From Uranotaenia lowii (Eukaryota > Arthropoda > Insecta > Diptera > Culicidae): DNA of 64,000 nucleotides. Within the stretch, counting starts at the first letter, position 1. The number at the start of each line of letters is the position of its first letter. This document shows positions 1-10,625 of this stretch, piece after piece. The notes under the pieces are model-generated. The model was not told the origin of the DNA and did not search any database. It worked only from the letters and a program-made list of their open reading frames with translations. The DNA is taken from positions 235,046,447 through 235,110,446 of the forward strand of contig NC_073693.1 in NCBI RefSeq assembly GCF_029784155.1. Direction: 5' to 3'. The translations under genes and the position numbers were made by a program.

Positions 1-1045
1 TTGAAAGTCATTAAAATTTTCTTCTACAATTTGTTTTGAATTGTTCAACGGATAAATCAAGCATAAGTTTACTTTTTTTGGACATTGCAATTGGCGTTGA
101 GAACCGAAAAAATGAAAAAAACGGGTGTGAAATAAGAATAGCACCACTTGTGTTTTTCAACAAAACAAGATTATTTCTAGAAATTTACTGTGTAAAAGCG
201 GATAATAATGTTTCTACATATTATTTGAATAAATAACTGCATTTTAAGGAGTTTTCTAGAATTTCAAAGGCATTCAAAGGTTTTGAAAGGGGATTTTAGA
301 GATGCTCCTCGGAATTTGATATTTGAGCTATAATACTTTATCAAACTGCTTGATTTCTTCATTAATATTCATTAGTATGATGCATAATGACGAAACATAG
401 ATTTGAGGTTGAATTTGAATAAAAAAACAGTCTTAAAATTCAAAAATACTAATGCTTTTAAATAGTCAAACACTACTTCTCTGCAATTAAACCCAATTAT
501 GTCCATTTTCGAATATCTGGGACTAATTCAGGTGTGCTGGATGATCCATGTTGATGATGATTGGTCAAGAAATAAGTACTTGGTACCGTGTGGCCGCCGT
601 GGAAAATCTAAGATCACAAAATCAAAAAATTAGAATTTAATCAAGGTCACTTAAAGTGAATTTCTCAGACCGATAATCAGAATAATTTTGTTCTTTCCGA
701 TGGAGCTTAATGGACCAGGAGACGGTTGAGATGAGCCGGAATTTTGGCGATGGTTTTGGTGATTTTTTTTTTGCATATCCGGAAAAGCTTTCTGCAGCGT
801 GAACTCCAACAAAACTGTGTTGGAAAACTACCTCAAAATGACGAATATTGGCCTAAATAAACCTGGAAAATCAATATTGAGACTTAATTTGGTTTTAATT
901 GCAAGATAGTGCTGCTGTGCTGGGTTGATTCTAAACATTATAAAAAAATTGGCATGACATTTTCGGTGTCGCAATAATTTGGTGTTCTCCCTTTAGGTAT
1001 AAATTAATCAGGAACGATTTCAAAAAACGCTAAGATTTAATCAAA
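1..1045. other. AT-rich non-coding DNA with one dispersed-repeat fragment
   Basis: No convincing gene. Short open frames here lack family motifs and mostly start at non-ATG codons. Positions 776-925 are about 80 percent identical by eye to 41855-42005, so at least that part is a dispersed repeat. Confidence 0.6.
776..925 (+). repeat. Dispersed fragment, copy 1, protein-like
   Basis: This stretch and 41855-42005 share about 150 bases. Read in the same frame, both give a related peptide containing CSVNSNKTVL followed by a conserved LN-P-K-ILRL pattern. That suggests an old coding segment of a mobile element or gene. This copy ends in a stop after about 45 codons. The parent family is not recognised. 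Confidence 0.5.
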
Positions 1046-2450
1046 TTGGGTTTTTTGCACTTTCAAACTATGTTTTGGTTTTTGCATCTCTTGATTTGGA
1101 TACTGATCATGCAATTCAAAAATACCACTTCTACGACTACAACAAAATTAATCCAACCTTTTTTACTTCCCGAATACAATTTATTTGATAAGAATCAGAT
1201 TTATGGCATAGACGAAACTGATATTCTGATGATGTTTCTCAATCTGAATGTTCAAAACCTCTTTGTGAAATGTGTCCCTTTACGTTATTGTATGACTAAA
1301 TCAAATGATAGTCCATGGTTGAGTACAGGCATTGATCGAACCATCGTCGATAAATACTTTGCTTACAAACAACAGAAAACTACCCGTTTAGTCGATAATC
1401 TTGAAACCTATAGAAGGCTCCGAAACCGTATAAATATTTTAATTTTAAATGCCAAAAGAAATAAGTATAATCGATTTTCGACCTTAAGCTACCACTAAAA
1501 ACATTATGAAAAAGATAAAAAATACAGGAATGATAAAATCAAACTCTTATTCTTCAAATAGCTTCCATGCATTGTTCTTCACGGGCACGAGACAATAATT
1601 CCGATCAAGAATAATTTAAGTTCATTGGATAACCTGCGCCTCGTCAGCATAAAACTCTGTGCTCTATAGGAAATTCAGAAAAAAAACTGAAAACCTAAAG
1701 TTGCGCATATTTATCTGAAAATGAATTCATTAGTTTATACCAGTCATGATCAAGCGTGCTTAAATCACAGAAAGATCTATTATTTAACAGAATTTTTAGC
1801 AAAATTTCATAAAAGATTCTGTGTCACAGAACACAGAATTTTGAAAATATTCACTGGTTTCACAGACATTTTTTTAAATTTTGTACGTATTTACAAAATT
1901 AAAATTGTCATGTCAACATAAATTTTGGTTTTTAAAATTGTTTCAGAAAAACATGAGAAGATTGGTAATGTTTATTGATATTTTTCAAATAAAATATATC
2001 AAAGACTTTTAATGTGTCATGACTTTTGAAAGAAATTTTTGCTTTTTTCATCACAAAACATCATCACAGAATTTTCAGATAAAGTCACAGAAAATTAGAT
2101 TTTTTTTCAGCAAGCTTGGTCAGGACATTGGTAAAATCATAGTATCAAAACGGCTATAATAAAAGTACTAGATGACATAGGCTTTGTGGTTGATAAATCT
2201 CAATCTGTTGTTTTGATCCTACTTGATTTTTCAAAGGCAGTTGACACGATCAATAATGTTGTTTTTTTTTGTAGAAAACGGTCACAAACATTTGGGTTCG
2301 ACCTTCGACAATGACTTTGGTTAAATTACAACTGGAAAGTCGATTCCAAACTATCTACAATAACAACTCAACTTCCCTGAAAATTATATCTGGAGTACAT
2401 CAGGGCTCGTTTCTAGGACTTTTACTTTTTACCATGTTTATTAACTAAGT
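1046..2450 (+). pseudogene. Decayed CR1/Jockey-type ORF2 fragment: linker and N-terminal reverse transcriptase
   Basis: The frame from 1046 to 1498 reads like the segment between endonuclease and reverse transcriptase in CR1-like elements: a VPLR motif, then SPWLS, a lysine-rich helix and YRRLRNRIN. Further on, 2170-2270 gives LLDFSKAVDTINN, the palm motif A (usually LDFSKAFDT). Positions 2386-2445 give SGVHQGSFLGLLLF, motif B (usually SGVPQGSVLGPLLF). Stops and frameshifts separate the pieces, so this is a dead copy. A probable small insertion lies at about 1740-2130. The clade (CR1 versus Jockey) is inferred from motif style only. Confidence 0.7.
1741..2128. mobile_element. Possible small inverted-repeat element inside the CR1-like fragment
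   Basis: The left edge (ATGATCAAGCGTGCT) and the reverse complement of the right edge (CCTGACCAAGCTTGCT) are similar, and the interior is rich in CACAGAATTTT-like repeats. It lies between recognisable reverse transcriptase segments. Candidate 8-bp flanks match poorly, so the boundaries are tentative. Confidence 0.35.
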
Positions 2451-3280
2451 GTTTTGCAATTTTTTCAAATACACATTTTTTCAGAAAAGTTTTCATAAAA
2501 TGTGTATGAATATGATTGTCATCAGATAAAAAAAAAAATATTATCAAATTGTTATTCTAAATGTGACAAAAGTTTAATTCGACGCCCTCAAAGTCAAAGG
2601 GGTATAAGTGCAAAAATGATCGATTGAATAAAATCCTAATGGAGATTAAATGTTCAGAACACAGAATCAATAATCATTGAAAAAGTCAGATAAGGAATCC
2701 AAATGAGTTAAGTACCTTAAAAAAGATCCTGAGTTCTCTTAATTCAGAAAATCCATGAAACTGAACTTCAGTAACTGAAGGAACAACACAAGACTTAAAA
2801 ATCTCATTAAATTTAATCTGGATAAAGATAAGACTAAAAACATAGAAACATTCATGTTATGAGAATCACTCAATGGTATTAGCAACTCAACTATGAGATC
2901 GTTTTCATGATAATTTGGAAAATGATTTGCTGAATTAAGGATATTTACTTCAGTAGATGATGAAATTTGAATTAAAAATTGAAAATGTTTCAATACGAAT
3001 TTTAAGTCTAAGGCAGAATTTGAGATGTAAATTCAATAAGTTTTTGCGGAATTAGCTGCTATTCATTACTTGGAAAGTTAACGTAAAAATGAACATTATT
3101 ATTATACAAGACGTTAGTATGTTATGAAAATGAGGAGAATTTGAGAAAATGAGGAAATTTGAGATGTGTTGCCTCATTTGTTTTACATTATTTTTGGGTT
3201 GAAAACTTTGAAATTCAATACCAAGATTTTGATATTCTCAGCCCGAAAAATGCTGGAGAACTTCTTCACTGCTTACTCTG
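2451..3280. other. AT-rich non-coding stretch
   Basis: I see no motif-bearing open frame or repeat structure. The longest minus-strand frame (2739-2993) shows no known family features. Confidence 0.5.
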
Positions 3281-3514
3281 AGGGGCCCCCTTAACTTATG
3301 TAAGAGAAAAACAATTCTAGATAATATTTCACGAGGGCCCCTTTATTTGTTATATTTCAAGTTTTCATTCCAATTTCCTAGTTTTGATTTCTTTTTATAG
3401 ATTTGTAAAAATTGAAGTTGTATGATTAAAGTAATGTTAATTTTTTTTTCTTCGGGGGGCCCGGGGCAATTGCCCCTTTTGCCCCCCCCCCCCCCCCCCC
3501 CTAATCCGGCCTTG
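3281..3514. mobile_element. hAT-like terminus with a 20-base C run
   Basis: On the minus strand the end reads CAAGGCCGGATTA, followed by G20 and a GGGGCAATTGCCCC palindrome. hAT elements often end in CAGGG-type sequence, which this resembles. GGGGCCC blocks at 3281 and 3334 mark the interior. The other terminus and a matching 8-bp target duplication were not found, so this is a fragment or one end of a degraded element. Confidence 0.4.
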
Positions 3515-3522
3515 ATTGCATT

Positions 3523-4380
3523 CAACATCGATAATGCGATCAAAATCTACCAATTAGATTCAATCACATATTAATTGCCTTGTGTTTGTATGTGGGAAAA
3601 TACAATTCCATTAAGAGCAGCCTAAAATGATCATCGCTGCTCCGGTTGACGTCAGTCAATTGATAAAACTTTACACATTTTGCGTATAATTGATGTGCGT
3701 TTATTCGAATCTCCTGTACCTTTTTCGATTAAGGACACACCCACTGCCACACCTCCTCATTAATGTTTGTTTTTCCCCTTTGCGGAAAACTCCGAATTCC
3801 AACCATTACGACATGAACCGGATTGGATCCAGCCGGGTGTTTTCGCTCTGACCTGACCCGATAACACCTAATCCGTTCGATTATGAGTGGGACCTTTTAA
3901 GAGTTTTTCGCCATCCACAAAACAACACAACCATATCATCATTTACGCGTCAAAATTGGGCAGCAGAGAGGCTTTTTGAGGGTAGCCCAGCTAGCTTTCG
4001 CTGTGTGTGTCTGTGTATGGTACCCGTTACATGTTGAGAAAAGAAGCTAAAAGCGGCAATCCTCTTAAGCAGTAATTGCCACTACCGAAGCCGGCTGCTG
4101 GAAAATCGACTTTTGCCGTAATGCGCTCGTCGTCGTCGTCGTCGTCCGGGAGGAATGGATCCGAAATTGACCGTAGATGGGTCTCGTAATGCGGACGAAA
4201 ATCGAAGCCATCCCGTCAGTCGTCCGCCTTCCCCATACAAAGTAGCATTCGAGGGGGATATGTTTAGCACTAAAGTGTTGAGGGCAATCGGATTTTCATA
4301 CCCGGCCGCGGCCGAAGCGGCTGACGTATCGAAGGAACTCCGGTAAATGTCTGTTCCAGGGCTTGATACCGTACATAATT
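3523..4380 (+). other. GC-richer island with a possible first exon (ATG 4155)
   Basis: Composition rises above the surrounding AT-rich DNA and no repeat signature is evident. A frame starts at ATG 4155 after a purine-rich GGGAGGA context and stays open to 4346. A GTAAAT sequence follows CTCCG near 4342, which could be a splice donor. The peptide (63 residues) belongs to no family I recognise. A (GTC)n-like run at 4129-4146 gives the opposite strand an arginine-rich shadow. It could be a 5-prime exon, an enhancer or simply unique host DNA. Confidence 0.25.
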
Positions 4381-4689
4381 ATCATCCAACCACCAATTAC
4401 TCAAGAAGAGTCTGCAGAAAATTTCTCAAAAAATCGCACATATTTTTTAGCAATTGGAGTAAAAAACGAAATCTAAACAGATGACTTAAAAAAAATTTAA
4501 TGACCAACACCAACAATTTAAAGTACTGTCAAGAAGGAATGTATAAAAAAATTATATTTTTAAGGTAGACAAATTACCCATATTTAAAATTGAAATATGA
4601 GAGATTCTTATTTTAAGATATTTGACAAAAAATAAGTCCAATTTTATATTTTGATACCCAAATTGCTGCCTCTGGGTAGCTATAAAAAC
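4381..4689. other. AT-rich non-coding stretch
   Basis: No open frame or repeat edge was recognised. Confidence 0.5.
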
Positions 4690-4886
4690 GGCCCTTATGG
4701 TTCTTAAATTACATTAACGATATAGAAAACTAAAAATTAACAGATTTCACTAGGCTTTTCGCAGACGATAAAACCCTATTCTGGAGATGTGAATACAATC
4801 ATTGATTCTATGGCAAGTGACCTTGAATAAATTAAAATCTTTTGTCAGACGAACCTCCTGCCACTAAATCTGAGTAAAACTATATA

Positions 4887-6179
4887 AAGGGTGATACGGT
4901 CAAAATTTGGTCAATATTAACTTGACGTATTTCTTTCAATTTTGCATTTAAAAAACCTGAACACCCCTAATTTTGAAGGTGTGTGTGTGTAGAATGTTGC
5001 TCCTATTTTGATTTTGGAATTCACTCTTCAGTTGTCAAAATACCGTCCAAGGAAGAAGAGCAGCGTATCAAAATTTTGCTCGCGCATCGCGAAAATTCGA
5101 GCTACTCGCACGCAAAGCTGGCAAAATCGCTAAAAGTTGCCAAATCAACCTTTACAAATGTAATTAAAGTGTTTGGATAATGTTTGTCGACAGCCAGGAA
5201 GTCTGGATAGGGGGGAAATCGAAAACCGGAAGCCGCTGAGACGACAAAGAGAGTTGCCGGTAGTTTCAAGCGAAACCCTAACCTCTCTCTCCAAGATGCC
5301 GCAAATAAGCTGGGTGTATCGTCTACAACCGTGCATCGAGTCAAATAACAAACCGGACTATCGACTAACAAGAAGGTAGTGCCTACAAATTGCGATGGTA
5401 AAGAAAATACAACGGCCAAAGCGGGATCCCGGAGGCTGTACACGACGATGCTGACGAAGTTTGACTGCATGGTAATGGACGACGAAACCTACGTCAAAGC
5501 CGACTACAAGCAGCTTCCGGGACAGGAGTTTTATACGCAAAAGGAAGGTAGCAGATATTTTCAAGCACATGACACTGTCAAAGTTCGCGAAGAAGTATCT
5601 GGTTTGGCAAGCCATCTGTACCTGTGGCTTGAAAGGAAGCTTTTTCATTGCTTCCGGGACTATCAACCAAGAAATTTACGTAAAAGAGTGTTTTAATAAA
5701 CGTTTGCTGCCTTTCCTGAAGAAACACGGTTGTTCCGTACTGTTTTGGCCGGATTTGGCATCTTGCCATTACGGTAAAAAGGCAATGGAGTGGTACGCCG
5801 CCAACAACGTGCAGGTGGTTACCAAGGACAAGAACCTTCCCAACACGCCAGAGCTTCGCCCAATTGAGAAATATTGGGCTATTGTCAAGCGGAACCTAAA
5901 GAAGACCAAAAATAACCGCTACGGACGAGTAGCAGTTCAAGGCAAACTGGCTTTCTGCGGCAAAGAAGGTGGACAAGGTGGCTGTACAAAATCTGATGGC
6001 AGGGGTTAAGCGTAAGGCCCGGCAATTCGGATTTGGAAAAGCGGAAGCCTAACTGAATATTTTTCTGAACTTTATACTAATTAAACTTGAAAAAGAAATT
6101 TAATTTGATTTTTTTAAATAAACGATTTCACCGATTTACATGCGTTTTCCCTTGACCATATTTTGACCGTATCACCCTT
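4887..6179 (+). mobile_element. mariner-like element, DD37E (ITmD37E type)
   Basis: This 1293-bp element is flanked by TA at 4885-4886 and 6180-6181. The termini are inverted copies beginning AAGGGTGATACGGTCAAAAT. Length, TA target and the encoded DD37E transposase fit the mosquito ITmD37E branch of the Tc1/mariner superfamily. It sits inside a reverse transcriptase pseudogene, so it is the younger insertion, but its own transposase is frameshifted. Confidence 0.9.
4983..6052 (+). pseudogene. ITmD37E-type transposase, frameshifted
   Basis: Transposase of the surrounding mariner, which would cut and paste the element at TA sites. The N-terminal helix-turn-helix appears around YSHAKLAKSLKVAKST (from about 5100), and a second one around LQDAANKLGVSSTTVHRV. 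The catalytic region contains MVMDDETYV (first Asp), LFWPDLASCHYG (second Asp) and ELRPIEKYWA (Glu). I count 37 residues between the second Asp and the Glu. Frame changes occur near 5180, 5390 and 5560, and the C-terminal frame shifts again near 5960, so the pieces lie in several frames. The likely native stop is at 6050-6052. All three acidic residues survive, so decay is moderate. The exact start is uncertain. Confidence 0.85.
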
Positions 6180-6609
6180 TACATCTATGATTATCCATTT
6201 AATCAAGAAAAAAATTCCGCATCATAGAACTTTTATGGCTGATAACAACGAAACAGAAGAACTCAGATATTATTAATACTAAGGTATAACCTTGGACTCT
6301 AAGAGAAAGAGAATTTTGTTTCTGAAGGGATGTTCAGTGAAGAGTGATTCATTTTGTCTCGCGGAAAGATCATTCTAAATGTGCTAATTTCACACCTCAA
6401 AAGTTAAAACTCTTTCTATCGTGTGTGATAAACCTCGTTGCATATTATAAATGCGAATTTTTGCAGTTGGAACCAGTGCTTTGCAAAAAAATACATCTTT
6501 TAGTTTACTGCATTGTTCGGAACCTAGAAACAATCGATCCCTCTTCAGAATTAACGTTTGATCAGCCATCTTTACTATCTTTACACGAGTCGGTATTACT
6601 GTTAACGAA

Positions 6610-7300
6610 ATGTCAAATGTAAACAAAAACGAGAAAAGCAAACCTTCTACAAGAAAGCCGCAAGCAAAAAGATCCCGGGAAGATTTATCGATAGACGAAG
6701 ATTTCGAGGACCTATATTCACGAGCCGCCTGAATGATCGTATTACGCATCTGGATCACCAAATGGAATCCAAAATTGATGAGAGCAAGACAGAACTGGGT
6801 AAGCGAATAAATTTACTGGAGGAGCACCATCCAATCCTGAAGAACGATTTCGGTAAAGCCACAGAAACTCTACGACAAGGAATGTGTGCCGTACGTTATG
6901 ACCTGGTCAATACTATAGAATGTACTCAACGATTGAAAAACTTCGCGCACTTGTCATCTCTGGAATCCCGTTCGAGGAGAAAGAAGATCTTGGTAGTATC
7001 TTCAAGGCGATTATTTCTTCTCTTGGCTTTCCTCAACCTTTAGTGGAACTCACACGTTTGGCTAAGCTTCCTATTCGAGCTGGATCTAAACAATTGATCT
7101 TATGTGAATCCACTCTAGTTCACATGAGAAATTCTTTCTACAATCGCTACTTGAAGGACCGATCGTTGACTTTGCAAAATTTGAGCTTTGACAGTCAAGA
7201 CCGTGTTTCATTAATGAAAACCTTACAGCCTATGCACGTAATCTACGTTTGGAAGCCTTGTATCCACTGTGTCGAACAATTGAGCCTGCTTCAAAACTAA
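6610..7300 (+). pseudogene. CR1-like ORF1, frameshifted
   Basis: A basic, charged N-terminus begins near 6610. A coiled-coil-like segment follows in another frame (about 6735-6960, heptad-rich, with MESKIDESKTELGKRINLLE). Then comes an RRM-like nucleic-acid-binding region (6920-7210) starting RALVISGIPFEEKEDLGSIF and ending RYLKDRSLTLQNLSFDSQDR. The same layout and a similar LMIFGMPYKNGE motif occur in the ORF1 at the window end. At least two frameshifts break it. Its endonuclease partner is probably the piece at 15551-16600, displaced by later insertions. The 6344 open frame upstream shows no clear zinc finger. Confidence 0.65.
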
Positions 7301-7471
7301 AATCTTTCCTTGTAATTCTCATTTTCCTTCCTCAATTCCTTTGTCTCTCATCCTTCAATCCCTTGATTCCTTCCGCTCCTAAAAGTTAATGAATTAAAAA
7401 AAAACCCTTTCTTGTTCATCATTTATTCCTTCCAAGTTTATCCCGTGAATCCGATCCTTAAGTTATCCATA
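7301..7471. other. Spacer after ORF1, probably CR1 inter-ORF region
   Basis: Pyrimidine-rich non-coding DNA between the ORF1 pseudogene and the next element's edge. It would lead to the endonuclease at 15551 if the intervening elements were absent. Confidence 0.4.
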
Positions 7472-7875
7472 GGTGTGTTCAACAGAACTCAATCGAAATC
7501 AATTGAAATAGATTGACAGTTGATCAGCTGTTTTTCCAATTGACTTCAATCGATTTCTATCAGGCTGCTGAATGAACAGCCAGACACTAATACTAACGCG
7601 CTGTTTTTATTGTCATTTGCTTATTCAGCTATACGCTATGAGGTTTTGGGATTGATTTTCTTATATAAAAGAAGCTAAATCGTAATGGTCTTAAATTTTA
7701 TTTTTAATTATTTTCTCGATTCCCTATGCGTCTCCGCTAGAATTGAAAAAAAAAACTGAGTTTTTCACTTCCCGGGCGGGAGCACCATATGTTTGATGAC
7801 GGTTAACTTTTAGTCCGCTTAAATTGCTTCGGTGCAGCGACTACATTGAAAAATGCTATTAAAAACTGCATCTCT

Positions 7876-7940
7876 GACACAGCACCGCCGACATCACTTT
7901 CACTGGCACAGCACCATCGACTCAGAATACCTGGCAGAGT
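7876..7940. repeat. CACAGCACC minisatellite, left part
   Basis: Imperfect repeats of a GGCACAGCACCRYCGACTC-type unit. The same repeat resumes at 10626, showing that the array was split by the RTE insertion. Confidence 0.6.
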
Positions 7941-7951
7941 GCGACTTTCAC

Positions 7952-10614
7952 TATTTATTTTTTATTTATTTACATAGTATTCCGTCTCACGACATAACTT
8001 GACGAACATAATTCCTAAAATTCACTCGGTTCATAGCAACCGTTCTCCAATTTCTCGGGCACCCCACGTTCGCCAGATCACGCTCCACTTGGTCTAACCA
8101 CCTCGCTCGTTGCGCCCCCGCTCGTCTTGTTCCTACCGGATTCGTAGCGAACACCTGTTTTGCAGGACAGTCGTCCGGCATTCTCGCAACATGTCCCGCC
8201 CAGCGTATCCGGCCAGCCTTCACCACCTTCTGGATACTGGGTTCGCCGTAGAGGCGCGCGAGCTCGTGGTTCATCCTTCGCCTCCACACTCCGTTCTCCT
8301 GTACGCCGCCAAAGATGGTTCTTAACACTCGTCGCTCGAATACTCCGAGTGTACGCAGGTCCTCCTCGAGCAATATCCATGTTTCGTGCCCGTAGAGAAC
8401 AACCGGTCTAATGAGCGTCATATACAGGTTACACTTCGTGCGAGGGCTAAGTCTTCTCGACCGCAGTTGCTTGTGGAGTCCATAGTAGGCACGACTTCCG
8501 CTGATAATTCGCCTCCGGATCTCACGGCTGGTGTCATTGTCTGCGGTCACCAGTGAGCCGAGATAGACAAAGTCTTCGACTATCTCCAGCTCGTCGCCAT
8601 CGATCGTGACCTTGTTATTACTGGACAAGCGGGTTCGGTCGGTCTCGGATCCGCAGGCCAGCATGTACTTCGTCTTGGACGTATTAATCATCAACCCAAT
8701 CCTTCCTGCTTCGCGTTTCAGTTTGCGGTAGATCTCCTCCACCGCCGCAGATGATCTGCCGACTATATCAATGTCATCGGCAAAGCAGATAAGTTGACTG
8801 GATCTGTTGAAAATCGTGCCCCGCATTTCGCCCACCGCTCGTCGAATAACACCTTCTAGCGCCACGTTGAACATCATGCAGGATAGACCATCACCTTGTC
8901 GAAGCCCCCTGCGCGATTCGAATGAACTCGACAATTCACCCGAAATCCGCACACAACACTGCGTTCCATCCATCGTCGCCTTGATCAGTCTGATCAGCTT
9001 CCCGGAAAAGCCGTTTTCGTCCATGATTTTCCATAGCTCGTTACGGTCGATCGTGTCGTATGCGGCTTTGAAGTCGATGAATAGATGATGCGTAGGGACT
9101 TGGTGTTCACGGCATTTTTGGAGGATTTGCCGCAATGTGAATATCTGGTCCGTCGTAGACCGTCCCTCCATGAAGCCGGCCTGATGACTTCCCACGAATC
9201 TGTTTGCTTGTGGCGTTAGGCGGCGGAGTAGGATTCGGGACAACACTTTGTAGGCGGCATTGAGGACAGTGATCGCTCGGTAGTTCTCACAGTCCAATTT
9301 GTCGCCCTTCTTGTAGATGGGGCATATTACCCCCTCCTTCCACTCCTCCGGTAGCTGTTCTATGTCCCAGATCCGGATTATCAACCGATGTAGGCAATCG
9401 GCCAACCTGTCCGGGCCCATTTTGATGAGTTCAGCTGCGATGCCATCCTTCCCAGCCGACTTGTTTCTATTCAGCTGGCGAATGGCTTCCTTAACTTCAC
9501 TCATCGTTGGGAGTGGCTCCTCTTCGTCGTTGGCTACGCCGGCGATGTACCTTCCCCCACCGTCTTGATCTCCTGCATGTGCGCCGTTCAGGTGTTCATC
9601 GAAGTGCTGCTTCCACCTTTTGATCACCTCACGATTGTCCGTCAGGATACCCCCGTCCTTATCCCGGCACATTTCGGCTTGCGGCACGAAGCCTTTGCGG
9701 GATGCGTTGAGTTTCTGATAGAACTTTCGTGTTTCTTGGGAACGATGCAGCTGCTCCAGCTCCTGGAGCTCCTCCTCCTCCAGGCGGCGCTTTTTCTCCT
9801 GGAAAAGTCGGACTCGCTGCCTCTTCCGCTGTCGGTGATTTTCCACATTTCGACGGGTGCCTCTTTGCACTACTGCCGCCCGCGCGGCATTTTCTTCGTC
9901 CATCACCCTCCTACACTCCTCGTCGAACCAGTCGTTCCGTCGAGATCGCTCCACATAACCGATGACGTTCTCCGCAGCACTGTTGATGGCTGTTTTGATG
10001 GTATCCCAACAGTCCTCGAGAGGGGCTTCGTCAAGCTCGCCCTCTGCCGGCAGCGCAGCTTCGACCGATTGCGCGTAGTCTGCCGCGACCTCAGGTTGCT
10101 TCAGTCGCGCGATGTTTAACCGAGGCGGGCGCCGGTTTCGCTTGTTGTTCACTACGGAGAGTTTTGGGCGCATCTTCACCATCACCAGATAATGGTCCGA
10201 CTCGATGTTGGCGCCACGACAGGATCTGACGTCGATGATGTCCGAAAAGTGCCGGCTGTCGATCAAAACGTGGTCGATCTGTGATTGCGTTTGGTACGGT
10301 GATCTCCAGGTGTACTTGTGTGGGAGGCGGTGCTGAAAAAAGGTACTACGTACGGCCATTCGTTTGGAGGCGGCGAAATCAATAAGTCTGAGGCCGTTTT
10401 CGTTGGTCAGCTGGTGCGCGCTGAACCTTCCAATTGTCGGTTTAAATTCCTCCTCCTGGCCGACCTGAGCATTGAAATCCCCGATGACGATCTTGATATC
10501 ATGTTTTGGGCAACGGTCGTATTCATGCTCCAGCTGCGCGTAGAATTCGTCTTTGTCGTCACCGGTACTTCCGAGGTGAGGGCTGTGCACGTTGATGATG
10601 CTGATGTTGAAGAA
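7952..10614 (-). mobile_element. RTE-type non-LTR retrotransposon, 5-prime truncated, 11-bp target duplication
   Basis: GCGACTTTCAC occurs at 7941-7951 and again at 10615-10625, framing the insertion exactly. The 3-prime end (low coordinates, minus strand) is a very short UTR after the stop with a TAAATAAATAAAAAATAAATA-like tail of up to 20 bases, as in RTE elements. The 5-prime end is cut inside the endonuclease domain. The remaining frame has no stop, which points to a recent insertion. Confidence 0.9.
7987..10614 (-). CDS. Endonuclease-reverse transcriptase polyprotein of an RTE-type element (N-terminus missing)
   Basis: Copies element RNA into DNA at an endonuclease nick. About 875 codons are open. 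Counting from the upstream open-frame start (10710), the partial APE-type endonuclease shows GDFNAQVG near residue 78, SQIDHVLID, and the SDH motif near 171. A charged coiled region follows. The reverse transcriptase has LFIDFKAAYD (motif A, Asp about 546), RRGLRQGDGLS (motif B) and ICFADDIDIVG (motif C, about 643-646), then VYLGSLV. The C-terminus has RIRWAGHVARM and a Trp-rich tail typical of RTE-like proteins. The first endonuclease blocks (the usual N and ETRW motifs) are lost by 5-prime truncation. The frame upstream of 10614 (32 residues) is host minisatellite, not element. RTE assignment rests on the single-ORF layout and short tailed 3-prime end. Confidence 0.85.
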   Translation of the reverse strand, partial: FFNISIINVHSPHLGSTGDDKDEFYAQLEHEYDRCPKHDIKIVIGDFNAQVGQEEEFKPTIGRFSAHQLTNENGLRLIDFAASKRMAVRSTFFQHRLPHKYTWRSPYQTQSQIDHVLIDSRHFSDIIDVRSCRGANIESDHYLVMVKMRPKLSVVNNKRNRRPPRLNIARLKQPEVAADYAQSVEAALPAEGELDEAPLEDCWDTIKTAINSAAENVIGYVERSRRNDWFDEECRRVMDEENAARAAVVQRGTRRNVENHRQRKRQRVRLFQEKKRRLEEEELQELEQLHRSQETRKFYQKLNASRKGFVPQAEMCRDKDGGILTDNREVIKRWKQHFDEHLNGAHAGDQDGGGRYIAGVANDEEEPLPTMSEVKEAIRQLNRNKSAGKDGIAAELIKMGPDRLADCLHRLIIRIWDIEQLPEEWKEGVICPIYKKGDKLDCENYRAITVLNAAYKVLSRILLRRLTPQANRFVGSHQAGFMEGRSTTDQIFTLRQILQKCREHQVPTHHLFIDFKAAYDTIDRNELWKIMDENGFSGKLIRLIKATMDGTQCCVRISGELSSSFESRRGLRQGDGLSCMMFNVALEGVIRRAVGEMRGTIFNRSSQLICFADDIDIVGRSSAAVEEIYRKLKREAGRIGLMINTSKTKYMLACGSETDRTRLSSNNKVTIDGDELEIVEDFVYLGSLVTADNDTSREIRRRIISGSRAYYGLHKQLRSRRLSPRTKCNLYMTLIRPVVLYGHETWILLEEDLRTLGVFERRVLRTIFGGVQENGVWRRRMNHELARLYGEPSIQKVVKAGRIRWAGHVARMPDDCPAKQVFATNPVGTRRAGAQRARWLDQVERDLANVGCPRNWRTVAMNRVNFRNYVRQVMS

Positions 10615-10625
10615 GCGACTTTCAC

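Larger units (their letters stand above)
4690..6330 (+). pseudogene. CR1/Jockey-type reverse transcriptase fragment split by a mariner
   Basis: Positions 4699-4790 read PLWFLNYINDIEN, then LFADDKTLFW, the motif C catalytic box (FADD). Next comes a NTIIDSMASDLE helix and LLPLNLSKT, the typical NxSKT motif ending at about 4881. Past the mariner (4887-6179), 6184-6300 resumes with SMIIHLIKKK and then a YNLGL-type stretch (usually KYLGL), the expected continuation. One stop and small frameshifts show that it is dead. The overlap in content with 2386-2445 suggests a separate copy from the 1.0-2.4 kb fragment. Confidence 0.7.

Noticed and set aside
3343..3543. Minus-strand frame with a poly-glycine run
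   Set aside because: It is produced by the C20 run at the hAT-like end.
4082..4270. Minus-strand frame with an arginine run
   Set aside because: Product of the (GTC)n repeat; the plus-strand ATG at 4155 is the more plausible reading, and even that is weak.
8078..10625. Several plus- and minus-strand frames across the RTE copy
   Set aside because: They overlap the long minus-strand frame with its complete motif series and have no motifs of their own.
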